From contig JAYRXX010000020.1 in the NCBI GenBank assembly GCA_041917295.1, positions 1 to 39,223 of the forward strand: DNA of 39,223 nucleotides. Reading direction: 5' to 3'. Each line of letters starts with the position of its first letter. Positions within the stretch are counted from its first letter, which is position 1. Of this stretch, positions 1-7,946 are shown one piece after another. The position numbers were made by a program, and so were the translations under genes. The notes under the pieces were generated by a model that was not told where the DNA came from, made no database searches, and saw only the letters and a program-made list of their open reading frames with translations. This DNA is from JADKHR01 sp041917295 (GTDB taxonomy: Bacteria; Elusimicrobiota; Elusimicrobia; FEN-1173).

Positions 1-206
1 CCTAAAAAAAAGACTCCGCCAGATCGAAATGAAGGCTGGAATTAAAAACCAAATCCCACCTAAAGGAGGTTCTGCCTCGGTTACCTTTTGAACCGCACAA
101 CGAATCACCTCACGGTTACATTCTTATACCGCTTGACGCGTCTGCTTTTGACCCCCTGCCCTTTATCTGGCTCAAAAAGTAAATTTTTTTTGAGTAATAG
201 GCCTAC
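1..206. other. Left-end stretch with no recognisable gene
   Basis: No coding region that I can support lies here. It follows the stop codon of the minus-strand outer-membrane gene. A small AT-rich inverted repeat (CTCAAAAA at about 171-178 against TTTTTGAG at about 187-194) could fold into a weak hairpin downstream of that gene, but it lacks a GC-rich stem. A plus-strand open frame of 75 codons at 88-315 mostly overlaps the outer-membrane gene antisense and looks spurious. Confidence 0.5.
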
Positions 207-1547
207 CTATTTTTTCTCCGTGGAAATGGGCTCCGTTTTGGGAACCGACTCAGCCGCCGGAGTGGCGGAAGAAGATGTCTCCGGCGCCACCGCTTTATCC
301 GGAGCCTTCTTATAGGAGTCCTTGATTCGTTCCCGCGCGACCGTATTGCCGCTTCCGAACCCCAAGGTTACGGAAATCCGATGGGCTGGATGGCGCGACA
401 CTCCCGCAAACGGAGACAGCTCGTCGGCGTAATAGGCGTAATCCAGCTTAATCAACGGCCAATCCAATCCCACCCCGCCGGTAAAGTAGCCCTGGTTGGC
501 GCCGGTGCGAAGGCGAAGGAACAACCACCGGTATTCCGCGCCCAAATGAAAGTGGGTACCCGCCGTATCGGCCAATCCGCCGTCGGCAAAGATTTTGTTT
601 TCTTTGTTGGCAAAGTCCCGCACATCCGCCGCCAACACCAGCCGATCGTGCAAAGGAATGCCGAACGTTGGCAACCCCACATGGCCGGGTGTCCAGGCAA
701 CGCCCAAGTTCCATTTTTCTTTAATTTCTTCGGTGCGGGCCGCTTTGGCGGGATATCCCTTTTCCGCGGCCAGCGCGTCGTATTTAATTTTTGTCCCGCG
801 AAGGTCGGACACGGCCAGGGCAACATTCCAACGCGAAGTCGGTCGATAAAGTGTTCCCACATCGACACCCAGACCGGAACCCTGTTGAGCGGGGGGAGCC
901 TCGTAGTCGTCAAGCGCGGCCACAGAAACCGATTTTTCCTCAACCCGCCCGCGCATGATGTATTTCACATTAGAGCCTACCCCCAAAGAGCCGGGGACAA
1001 ACGGCAACTTCTTAAAGTTGAAGGCCAGGTTGGTTGTGGGAATAAAGTCGACTGTGACGTCATAATACATTTCAGGCACCGCAATGATGGGCTTAAAACC
1101 GGCCTGACCCGTCACTTGGCCGAACACCCCAGCCCCCCAATGAAAGGAACCAAACATCGGACCGGACAAGTAGCTAATGTTGGGTGCCGTGGCGCCAAAG
1201 GTTGGATTCAACCCCACCATTTCGGAATTAATTTTGTTGACGAGGTCAATTTGGTCCTGCTGGGACAGGTTATCGTAATCTTTAAGGCTCTGTTCGTTGT
1301 CGTTAACGAATTGGTAGAAGTCGATGGCGTCTTTGCTGGCCGTCAACGACAGGTCAACGAAGTTCACCAACGAACCGGTTCGTTGAGTGCTCCCGGCCGG
1401 GTTGTAGAAAAATACATTTTGATCGTCGGCAATGGCCGTCAGAGCGTCACCCATCCCAAGCGACCGGGTACCGCGAATCATCGCACTGGGTTCCGAGGCC
1501 AAAACCGACGTCGTGGCGCACATCAACAACAGGAAAAGTTTTTTCAT
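207..1547 (-). CDS. Outer-membrane beta-barrel protein, TraF/PorV (FadL-like) type
   Basis: Protein of 446 residues with a clear signal peptide (MKKLFLLLMCATTSVLA, then SEPSAM). The mature N-terminus, with GTRSLGMGDALTAIADD followed by FYNPAG, is the signature of the TraF_2/PorV/FadL-like barrel superfamily. The body alternates aromatic-rich strands and ends in a Pro/Ala/Ser/Thr/Lys-rich tail after about residue 415, which may be a linker. I chose the ATG at 1547 because it starts the signal peptide and has a GGAGG Shine-Dalgarno 7 bases upstream; the frame itself stays open 9 codons further. It follows a lipoprotein gene by 30 bases on the same strand, so the two probably form an operon. Substrate unknown: family members serve in transport or as accessories of secretion systems. 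Confidence 0.75.
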   Translation of the reverse strand: MKKLFLLLMCATTSVLASEPSAMIRGTRSLGMGDALTAIADDQNVFFYNPAGSTQRTGSLVNFVDLSLTASKDAIDFYQFVNDNEQSLKDYDNLSQQDQIDLVNKINSEMVGLNPTFGATAPNISYLSGPMFGSFHWGAGVFGQVTGQAGFKPIIAVPEMYYDVTVDFIPTTNLAFNFKKLPFVPGSLGVGSNVKYIMRGRVEEKSVSVAALDDYEAPPAQQGSGLGVDVGTLYRPTSRWNVALAVSDLRGTKIKYDALAAEKGYPAKAARTEEIKEKWNLGVAWTPGHVGLPTFGIPLHDRLVLAADVRDFANKENKIFADGGLADTAGTHFHLGAEYRWLFLRLRTGANQGYFTGGVGLDWPLIKLDYAYYADELSPFAGVSRHPAHRISVTLGFGSGNTVARERIKDSYKKAPDKAVAPETSSSATPAAESVPKTEPISTEKK

Positions 1548-1577
1548 TGGAAGTCCTCCGGAATGTCTTAACACGAT

Positions 1578-2450
1578 TTATAAGCCGTCGGTCGGACTCA
1601 CCGGACGACCGGCAGCGTCCTTTGAAGCCACCACTTCGATGCAGGGGGGATCAACATAAGTGCGATATTGAGTAAAGAGACTGTTGACATCATTTTCGAT
1701 GTCGTTTAGGGTCGACCCCGACACAAGGCTTAACTTCGTGGCGGCATCGCGCAGATTCAAATATCCCCACACGACATTTTTAACGGAATCTTCCACCACA
1801 TCGCATTGGCCGGCGGTAAACGAATTGTGGTCGACCAGCTCCACAACTTCAAAAGATTCCCCTGTATCGCGAATATCCAGCAGACCGTTTGAGAGAGGGG
1901 AGGTTGCGGCTTTGAGAACTCGGGCCACACCCAAATTGATCAACAGAGAAGGATTGTCAGGGGCAATTCGACCATCGCCAAAACCCATCCTGATTCTTTC
2001 CAAATTTTCGATGACAGTCGCCAACGCGACATCCAACGCGGCGTAGTCAATTCCATAAAGCAAACTGCGTGCATCCACGGCGGGCGCAATGGCTCTCCGT
2101 TCGGTGGATTGAGAAAGATGCACGGCCAGCGAAGCCCCACTGGCGCCATCCGAGGTGAGGTTGGCAACCAATTGGCCGATGTTTAACCCCGACATCCCCA
2201 TGGCCGCGGCGGCTTGGCCGTAAAGGGCATCGGAATTTTTGGGGTCTTGGGCCAAGGCCTTTTCAAAATAACTATTGGCCTTGTCGTAGTCCTTGCTGGC
2301 CAACGCGGCGTTGGCGTCGGCCACCAAACTTTCGGCGTCGCCAGAACCGTCGTCGTGCAAGCCGCCAAAGAGATTGTTGTTTTTGCATCCACTTATCAAG
2401 ATAACGGCCAAAAGAGCCGCAAGGCCCCACAGGGTTTTCTGTTTGGTCAT
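1578..2450 (-). CDS. Lipoprotein with TPR motif
   Basis: Protein of 290 residues. The start at 2450 (MTKQKTLWGL) gives a typical lipoprotein signal: a hydrophobic stretch ending in the lipobox LISGC (Cys at about residue 22), followed by polar CKNNN. A near-perfect Shine-Dalgarno (AAAGGAGG) sits about 10 bases upstream. Residues about 40-75 form one recognisable tetratricopeptide-type helical pair (ALASKDYDKANSYFEKAL, then QDPKNSDALYGQAA). The rest is helical without a family I recognise. Lys/Asn follow the lipidated Cys, with no Asp at +2, so outer-membrane sorting is likely by the E. coli rule. It is probably co-transcribed with the downstream barrel protein and may work with it at the outer membrane (inference). 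Confidence 0.7.
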   Translation of the reverse strand: MTKQKTLWGLAALLAVILISGCKNNNLFGGLHDDGSGDAESLVADANAALASKDYDKANSYFEKALAQDPKNSDALYGQAAAAMGMSGLNIGQLVANLTSDGASGASLAVHLSQSTERRAIAPAVDARSLLYGIDYAALDVALATVIENLERIRMGFGDGRIAPDNPSLLINLGVARVLKAATSPLSNGLLDIRDTGESFEVVELVDHNSFTAGQCDVVEDSVKNVVWGYLNLRDAATKLSLVSGSTLNDIENDVNSLFTQYRTYVDPPCIEVVASKDAAGRPVSPTDGL

Positions 2451-2522
2451 GAAACGGGTCCCTCCTTTAAGGGAATTGGATACTCCCGCAAGCATAACCC
2501 CAAAACGAATATTTTTCAATAG

Positions 2523-2564
2523 AAAAAAAATCCCGGGAGCCAGACATCCGCCCCCGGGATTTTT
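2523..2564 (-). terminator. Intrinsic terminator after ahcY
   Basis: A perfect inverted repeat, AAAATCCCGGG (2527-2537) against CCCGGGATTTT (2553-2564), is separated by a 15-base loop and flanked by A/T runs on both sides. Read on the minus strand it lies 27 bases past the ahcY stop and ends in a run of eight T, so it should terminate the metK-ahcY transcript. Its symmetry would let it work in both directions. It separates that operon from the lipoprotein gene. Confidence 0.85.
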
Positions 2565-2590
2565 AAAAAAACTGAATTGAATTCAGTTAC

Positions 2591-3847
2591 TTATGTGCCT
2601 TCCTGCCAAGACGCCAGGTATTTTTCCTGTTCAGGGGTCAACGTGTCCATTCCAACCCCCATGGCGGCCAGCTTCAATCGAGCGATGTTTCGATCAATTT
2701 CCACCGGCACGCTGTGAACTTTTTTGGCGAGGCCCTTGGCGTTTTTCACCATAAACTCGGCACAGAGGGCCTGGTTGGCGAACGACATATCCATGACGCT
2801 GGCCGGATGCCCTTCGGCGGAAGTCAAATTAATTAACCGCCCTTCGCCCAAAACGTGAACGCGGTGCCCGTTGGGAAGCGTGTATTCGTCCACATAAGGC
2901 CGGGCCTCCCGCTTCTTTTTGGCCAGTTTGGCCAGAGCCGGGATATCGATTTCCACGTTGAAGTGACCGGAATTGGCAAGGATGGCGCCGTCTTTCATTT
3001 TCTTGAAATGTTCGGCGCGAAGAACCCCGATATCCCCCGTCACCGTGATGAAAATATCTCCCTGCACCGCCGCTTCGCCCATGGGCATCACAACGAACCC
3101 GTCCATCATGGCTTCGAGGGCCCGGAACGGATCCACTTCTGTCACGATCACATGGGCGCCCATTCCCTTCGCCCGACTGGCTACCCCACGGCCACACCAA
3201 CCGTAACCGGCGACCACAACCGTTTTGCCGGCAAAAAGAACGTTGGTGGCGCGGATGACACCGTCCAAGGTAGACTGACCGGTCCCATACCGGTTGTCAA
3301 ACATGTGTTTGGTCAACGCGTCGTTGACGGCGATGATGGGATATTCCAACACGCCGTCTTTTTCCATGGCGCGAAGGCGGATAACCCCGGTGGTCGTCTC
3401 TTCGGTACCGCCGATCACGTCGACCAGCTGGGCCCGACGGTCTTTGTGGAGAACACCCACCACGTCGGCCCCATCGTCCATGGTGATTTGAGGTCGATGA
3501 TCGAGCGCCGCGTAAATGTGCTTGTAATACGTCTTGTTGTCTTCGCCCTTAATGGCGTAGGTGCGAATGCCATGCTTTTTGACGAGGGCCGCCGCGGTTT
3601 CGTCCTGGGTGGACAGCGGGTTGGACGCGCACAAAACGACGTCGGCGCCGCCGGCTTTTAAGGTGATCGCAAGGTTGGCGGTTTCCGTCGTGACGTGCAA
3701 ACAACAGGCCATCCGAATATTTTTGAACGGTTTTTCTTTTTCAAACCGTTTCTTGATGAGGCGGAGAACCGGCATTTCCCGTTCGGCCCAGGTGATGCGA
3801 TCTTCTCCCGCGTTCGCGAGACGTATATCTTTGATGTCGTATTTCAT
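2591..3847 (-). CDS. ahcY: Adenosylhomocysteinase (S-adenosylhomocysteine hydrolase)
   Basis: NAD-dependent hydrolysis of S-adenosylhomocysteine to adenosine and homocysteine, which removes the product of SAM-dependent methylation. The 418-residue protein shows the family landmarks: CLHVTTETANL near the N-terminus, GGTEETTTGVIRL, the substrate-site stretch VNDALTKHMFDNRYGTGQS, and the NAD-binding loop VVAGYGWCGRGVA. It is the short form: it lacks the longer family's internal insertion and ends in YLASWQEGT rather than the DHYRY tail, as in archaeal and Thermotoga enzymes. The start is three bases after the metK stop, so the two are co-transcribed and probably translationally coupled. A terminator follows the gene. 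Confidence 0.97.
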   Translation of the reverse strand: MKYDIKDIRLANAGEDRITWAEREMPVLRLIKKRFEKEKPFKNIRMACCLHVTTETANLAITLKAGGADVVLCASNPLSTQDETAAALVKKHGIRTYAIKGEDNKTYYKHIYAALDHRPQITMDDGADVVGVLHKDRRAQLVDVIGGTEETTTGVIRLRAMEKDGVLEYPIIAVNDALTKHMFDNRYGTGQSTLDGVIRATNVLFAGKTVVVAGYGWCGRGVASRAKGMGAHVIVTEVDPFRALEAMMDGFVVMPMGEAAVQGDIFITVTGDIGVLRAEHFKKMKDGAILANSGHFNVEIDIPALAKLAKKKREARPYVDEYTLPNGHRVHVLGEGRLINLTSAEGHPASVMDMSFANQALCAEFMVKNAKGLAKKVHSVPVEIDRNIARLKLAAMGVGMDTLTPEQEKYLASWQEGT

Positions 3848-3850
3848 GGA

Positions 3851-5020
3851 TTAAGCCCTCGCGCCTTTTTTCAGTTCGGCGGCCTTGTTGGTTTTTTCCC
3901 AATAGAAATCAGAATCTTCCCGGCCGAAATGACCGTAAGACGCCGTCTTTTTATAGAACGGCCGGCGCAGTTTAAGATAGTCGATAATGCCGCGCGGTGT
4001 GAGCGGAAACACGTCGCGAACGAGCTCCACCAGCTTGGATTCCGGCACCACGCCGGTTCCGTGGGTGTCCACCATCACGCTCACGGGATCCGCCACGCCG
4101 ATGGCGTACGCCAGTTGAACCGTGCACTGTTTGGCCAGCTCGGCGGCCACAATATTTTTCGCCACGTGGCGCGCCATGTAACAGGCCGAACGGTCCACCT
4201 TGGTGGGATCTTTGCCGCTGAACGCGCCGCCGCCGTGGGGGGCCCAACCCCCGTAAGTGTCCACGATAATCTTGCGGCCGGTCACGCCGGTGTCCCCTTC
4301 CGGGCCGCCCACCACGAACTTGCCGGTGGGGTTCACGTAGAATTTGGTCTTTTTGTCCACCATGTTTTTCGGAAGGACAGGGAGAACAATTTTCTCAATC
4401 ATTTCTTCCCGGGAAGCGTTGGTGATTTTTTTGCCCGACCGATCCAAGATAGACGGATCGTGTTGGCTGGACACCACCACCGCGTCGATGCGGCACGGAT
4501 GGCCGTCTTCGTATTCCACGGTGACCTGGGATTTCCCGTCGGGGCCCAAGTAAGGCAGAACATTTTTCTTGCGGACGTCCGCCAACCGTTTGGTGAGGTT
4601 GTGAGCGAGGCTGATGGGGGTGGGCATCAACTCTTTGGTTTCGTCGCAAGCAAACCCCACCATTAGGCCCTGGTCGCCGGCGCCGCCCGTATCGACGCCC
4701 TGGGAAATGTCCGGCGACTGGCGCCCGATGGCGTTTAAAATACCGCAACTGGCGGAATCAAACCCGAACCGACGATCGGTGTAACCGATCTCGGCCACGA
4801 CGGAGCGAACCAACGAGGGGACATCCACCCACGTTTTGGTGGTAATTTCGCCGCCCACCACCACCAACCCGGTGGTGACGAACGACTCACACGCCACCCG
4901 CCCCATGGGATCGTCTTTTAAAATGGCGTCCAACACCGCATCGGAAATTTGGTCGCACACCTTGTCCGGGTGCCCCTCCGTCACGGACTCCGAAGTAAAC
5001 ACATATTTGTCACGGCGCAT
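3851..5020 (-). CDS. metK: S-adenosylmethionine synthetase
   Basis: Makes SAM from methionine and ATP. The 389-residue protein contains the methionine/ATP-binding start FTSESVTEGHPDKVCDQ, the ATP-motif GGAGDQGLMVGFA, and the P-loop-like GGGAFSGKDPTKVDRSA with the following basic helix. The open frame extends 15 codons further up, but the ATG at 5020 begins exactly where MetK proteins begin (MRRDKYVFTSES) and has AAGGAGAG about 7 bases upstream. A TATAAT box at 5078-5083 and a roughly 50-base leader precede it. The pair metK-ahcY supplies SAM and recycles its product. It lies downstream of the glycan operon but seems to have its own promoter. Confidence 0.98.
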   Translation of the reverse strand: MRRDKYVFTSESVTEGHPDKVCDQISDAVLDAILKDDPMGRVACESFVTTGLVVVGGEITTKTWVDVPSLVRSVVAEIGYTDRRFGFDSASCGILNAIGRQSPDISQGVDTGGAGDQGLMVGFACDETKELMPTPISLAHNLTKRLADVRKKNVLPYLGPDGKSQVTVEYEDGHPCRIDAVVVSSQHDPSILDRSGKKITNASREEMIEKIVLPVLPKNMVDKKTKFYVNPTGKFVVGGPEGDTGVTGRKIIVDTYGGWAPHGGGAFSGKDPTKVDRSACYMARHVAKNIVAAELAKQCTVQLAYAIGVADPVSVMVDTHGTGVVPESKLVELVRDVFPLTPRGIIDYLKLRRPFYKKTASYGHFGREDSDFYWEKTNKAAELKKGARA

Positions 5021-5021
5021 A

Positions 5022-5075
5022 TCAACTCTCCTTAATTGAACCGACTTTGGGGTATTGGCGGACAAACGCCATCAT
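5022..5075 (-). CDS. Possible leader peptide upstream of metK
   Basis: A 17-codon open frame (two tandem ATG codons at 5075 and 5072, peptide MMAFVRQYPKVGSIKES) ends in a TGA one base before the metK ATG, so it runs through the metK ribosome-binding site. The predicted transcription start below the TATAAT box falls at about 5072, which would make the mRNA leaderless. There is no homology to a known attenuator peptide and no run of Met codons, so this could be chance. Confidence 0.2.
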   Translation of the reverse strand: MMAFVRQYPKVGSIKES

Positions 5076-5077
5076 AG

Positions 5078-5083
5078 ATTATA
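5078..5083 (-). promoter_or_regulatory. Candidate -10 box for metK-ahcY
   Basis: A perfect TATAAT on the minus strand lies in the short gap between gmhB and metK. No good -35 hexamer is present at 16-18 bases (the 17-base position reads AACAGG), so the assignment rests on the -10 alone. I found no match to a known SAM riboswitch in the roughly 50-base leader, only a GGCG/CGCC hairpin at about 5058-5070. Confidence 0.45.
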
Positions 5084-5097
5084 CAGAATGACTCATC

Positions 5098-5634
5098 TCA
5101 CCTGTTATTAGAAACCCAATCGGCCGCGGCACCCACATTGGCAACAAACGGCACATTATTTGGGAGGCATGTCTTTTCCTGGTTTCCATATCCTGTCGCT
5201 ACCAAAATCGGTTTAACCCCGGCGGCCCAACCAGCCTCCACATCGATTTTTTTATCCCCGACCATGTACGACCGAGTAAGATCGATTCCCAGCTCTTTCT
5301 CCGCTTGAAGAATTAGCCCTGGTTTGGGTTTCCGGCACTCACACCCCTCCGCCGGACCGTGGGGACAAAAATAAAATCCTGAAACATGTATGCCTTCTGT
5401 TTCCAACTCTTTGGCCACACGATCGTGCAAAATTTGGACGTCGGACACCCCATAGTAACCCCGCGCCACACCCGATTGATTCGACACCACCACCAGCCGA
5501 AACCCCAAACTTAATATTTTTTTTAACCCACTCACAGCCCCGGGTATCCATTCCCAATCCTCGTACCGGAAAACATATTCTTTCTCGACATTCAACGTTC
5601 CATCCCGATCAAGAAAAACCGCCGCCGGTTTCAC
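5098..5634 (-). CDS. gmhB: D-glycero-D-manno-heptose 1,7-bisphosphate phosphatase-like HAD enzyme
   Basis: HAD-superfamily class IIIA phosphatase of 178 residues. Visible motifs: the nucleophile loop FLDRDGTLN (Asp9 and Asp11), VVVSNQSGVARG (motif II), a zinc-binding CPH...CEC (Cys90, His92, Cys98, Cys100) followed by RKPKPG, and MVGDKKIDVEAG (motif IV). The zinc knuckle and size match GmhB, which removes the 7-phosphate in ADP-heptose synthesis for LPS inner core. The true start is the GTG at 5634: it overlaps the upstream epimerase stop as GTGA, and residues further upstream are low-quality read-through of the epimerase gene. No clear Shine-Dalgarno is present, so translation is probably coupled. 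Other heptose genes are not in this window. Confidence 0.85.
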   Translation of the reverse strand: MKPAAVFLDRDGTLNVEKEYVFRYEDWEWIPGAVSGLKKILSLGFRLVVVSNQSGVARGYYGVSDVQILHDRVAKELETEGIHVSGFYFCPHGPAEGCECRKPKPGLILQAEKELGIDLTRSYMVGDKKIDVEAGWAAGVKPILVATGYGNQEKTCLPNNVPFVANVGAAADWVSNNR

Positions 5635-6551
5635 TGAGTCTGAGCGGCAATATAGCGATAGGTTTCGGCCAGCCCGTCTTTCAACGCCACCCGCGGTTTC
5701 CACCCCAACACCCGAGCCGCTTTTGAAACATGGAGGACACTCCGGAACAGTTCTCCCGGCCGCGCCGGTTTTCGCTCGAACGTTGATTTCGCGGGGTGGC
5801 ACGAACTCAAAATTTCATAGAGTCGATTGACATCCGCGGCCCGCCCGGTGCCGATGTTGATGGATTCCCCCTCGCCCCGCGAGAGAGCGGCCACATTGGC
5901 CTGGGCAACGTCGGAAACGAAAACATAATCCCGCTGTTGTTTTCCCGTTCCATAAATATATGCTGGTGCGTTCGCCAACAGCCGTTGACAAAAAATCGCC
6001 ACCACGCCGGCTTCCCCGTGGGGATCTTGCCGAGGACCATACACGTTGCCGTAGCGCAACACCGTGTAAGGAAGGGAATGGAGAGAACGATACGCCCGCA
6101 AATAAAATTCGGACGCCAATTTGGAAATCCCGTACGGAGACAGAGGACGAGGAAGATCCGTTTCCCGGGCGGGACGGACACATTCCCCATAATAAGTCCC
6201 ACCGGACGCTGAAAAAATAATTTTTTTTACGCGCGATTTTCGAGAGAGTTCCAACACATTGAGCAAACCCAGGATATTCACATCCGCATCGAAAACGGGG
6301 TTTTCCACACTGCGACGAACATCGATTTGTGCGGCCAAATGGTTGATCACATCGAACCGACCAAATTTAAAAACCCGCTCCATCTCTTTTTCCCGCACGT
6401 CGGCTTTTACGAATCGAGCCCGTCGGTTCAGATTTTTCACATTTCCCGAAACCAAATTATCGACGACCGTGACCTGGTGACGGGCTGATACGTAGGCGTC
6501 CACAACATGGGATCCAATAAATCCGGCCCCACCTGTCACCAGGATGCGCAT
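5631..6551 (-). CDS. galE: NAD-dependent sugar-nucleotide epimerase, GalE-like
   Basis: Extended short-chain dehydrogenase of 306 residues. It has the NAD-binding TGGAGFIGSH at the N-terminus, HLAAQIDVRRSVENP, the catalytic SASGG (Ser about 116) and YGISK (Tyr about 140, Lys about 144), and the substrate stretch RYGNVYGPRQDPHGEAGVV. The pattern, including GGTYYGE and GPRQDPHGEAG, is that of Thermotoga/archaeal-type UDP-glucose 4-epimerases. A UDP-GlcNAc or UDP-uronate substrate is also possible. The start at 6551 (MRILVTGG) is chosen because the fold begins there and AGGGG precedes it. It follows wbpA by 30 bases and overlaps gmhB by 4. Confidence 0.8.
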   Translation of the reverse strand: MRILVTGGAGFIGSHVVDAYVSARHQVTVVDNLVSGNVKNLNRRARFVKADVREKEMERVFKFGRFDVINHLAAQIDVRRSVENPVFDADVNILGLLNVLELSRKSRVKKIIFSASGGTYYGECVRPARETDLPRPLSPYGISKLASEFYLRAYRSLHSLPYTVLRYGNVYGPRQDPHGEAGVVAIFCQRLLANAPAYIYGTGKQQRDYVFVSDVAQANVAALSRGEGESINIGTGRAADVNRLYEILSSCHPAKSTFERKPARPGELFRSVLHVSKAARVLGWKPRVALKDGLAETYRYIAAQTQ

Positions 6552-6581
6552 GGCCCCTGGGAAAAGCGCTGGCAACTACTT

Positions 6582-7892
6582 TTACAACAAAACAATGTTT
6601 TTTCGATCGGACACATTGCGAGCCGCGTTGCGAGTGTCAAGAAGGAGAGGAGCGTGGGAGGCGACCCAAGACATATCAAAATCGCTGTGATCGGTGATTA
6701 TCACCACGGCGTCCTGAGATGATAAAGTTTTGGTAGTTAAATGTTTTCTCTTCAAAGTCTGTCCCTCTAGTCGCATCGAGGGAACAAATGGGTCCGAGTA
6801 GGACAGTTGAGCCCCCAACCGGAGAAGTTCTTCACTTATCCGTAAGGCCGGAGACTCGCGAACATCCGAAATATCTTTTTTGTAGGCTACCCCCAACAGC
6901 AAAACTCGCGACCCGTGCACGGCCTTCCGACGGGCATTGAGCGCTTCGGTCAGCCGATCCACCACGTAGCGTGGCATAAAAGAGTTTACATCCTCCGCGA
7001 GATCAATGAAGCGCGAATGGAAGTCGAGTTCTTTTAGTTTCCAGGACAAATAGTGCGGATCCAAGGGAATGCAGTGGCCCCCAATGCCGGGACCTGGAAA
7101 AAACTTCATGTAACCGAATGGTTTTGTCGCCGCCGCATCGATCACTTCCCACACACTAAGTCCTAGACGGTTGCACATCAACGCCACTTCGTTGACAAGG
7201 GCGATATTGACCATGCGAAACGTGTTTTCCAACAGTTTGCTCATTTCCGCCGCTTCCAAAGACGACACCGGAACGACCTGTTTTGCGATCAAACCATAAA
7301 ACCTCTTAACGATATCCAAACAGGTCGGGGTTAATCCGGAAACAATTTTGGGCGTGTTGTCCAATCCATAGTGAGCATTTCCCGGGTCGATCCGCTCGGG
7401 CGAAAAAGCCAAAAAGAAATCTCTCCCAGCGCGAAGCCCGGTCGCTTCCAATTTTGGGAGGATCAATTCCCGCGTCGTGCCGGGATAGGTCGTGCTTTCC
7501 AAAACGATCAACTGCCCCTTACGAAGAACCGAAGCCAAAACATCCGAGGCGGCGACAATGAAACTGATATCAGGATCTTTGCTTTTACCTAACGGGGTTG
7601 GCACACACACCACCACCACATCCACTTTGCCAAGGGCTTGTGCATCGGATGAGGCATCAAACAATCCCTTTTCAACGAGAGGTTTTAAAACCGAGGACGG
7701 GATATCGGGAATATAAGAGGTGCCTTCGCCAAGAGATTTACATTTTTCTTTATCCACATCAAAACCAATGACTCGGCATCCTGCCTTAGCAAAAGCAACC
7801 GCCAAAGGAAGCCCTACATAACCTAACCCCATTACACCAATAAAAATCGATTTTTTTTCAATCTTTTTTGAAATTTGGCTTAAAATATTCAA
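6582..7892 (-). CDS. wbpA: UDP-N-acetylglucosamine 6-dehydrogenase
   Basis: Two-step oxidation of UDP-GlcNAc to UDP-GlcNAcA, the first step towards diamino-mannuronic acids. From a TTG start at 7892 the protein has 436 residues, the same length as P. aeruginosa WbpA as I remember it, and the N-terminal helix LNILSQISKKIEKK lines up with that protein. Motifs: GLGYVGLPLAVAFA (residues 22 on), CVPTPLGKSKDPD, LESTTYPGTTRE, AATKPFGYMKFFPGPG, and the catalytic Cys about 274 in GIGGHCIPLDPHYL. The TTG is chosen over a GTG at 7919 because GGAGGG lies 6-7 bases before it. It is separated in the operon from the other pathway genes (wbpI, wbpB-D, wbpE) by about 14 kb. Confidence 0.9.
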   Translation of the reverse strand: MNILSQISKKIEKKSIFIGVMGLGYVGLPLAVAFAKAGCRVIGFDVDKEKCKSLGEGTSYIPDIPSSVLKPLVEKGLFDASSDAQALGKVDVVVVCVPTPLGKSKDPDISFIVAASDVLASVLRKGQLIVLESTTYPGTTRELILPKLEATGLRAGRDFFLAFSPERIDPGNAHYGLDNTPKIVSGLTPTCLDIVKRFYGLIAKQVVPVSSLEAAEMSKLLENTFRMVNIALVNEVALMCNRLGLSVWEVIDAAATKPFGYMKFFPGPGIGGHCIPLDPHYLSWKLKELDFHSRFIDLAEDVNSFMPRYVVDRLTEALNARRKAVHGSRVLLLGVAYKKDISDVRESPALRISEELLRLGAQLSYSDPFVPSMRLEGQTLKRKHLTTKTLSSQDAVVIITDHSDFDMSWVASHAPLLLDTRNAARNVSDRKNIVLL

Positions 7893-7946
7893 ATGGACCC
7901 TCCAATCATATTTTATCACACAAATTATTCAAATTACCAGCTAAAA

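Noticed and set aside
171..194. AT-only hairpin as terminator of the outer-membrane gene
   Set aside because: Stem is almost entirely A-T with no GC core; too weak to call.
381..1571. Long plus-strand frame of 396 codons opposite the outer-membrane protein gene
   Set aside because: It is antisense to a gene with a signal peptide, ribosome site and family motifs; the antisense protein is low-quality Arg/Gly/His-rich sequence.
3695..4666. Plus-strand frame of 323 codons opposite metK
   Set aside because: Mirror frame of a highly conserved gene, with biased His/Arg/Val composition and no motifs.
5021..5077. SAM riboswitch before metK
   Set aside because: The leader is only about 50 bases with one 4-bp hairpin and no recognisable SAM aptamer core.
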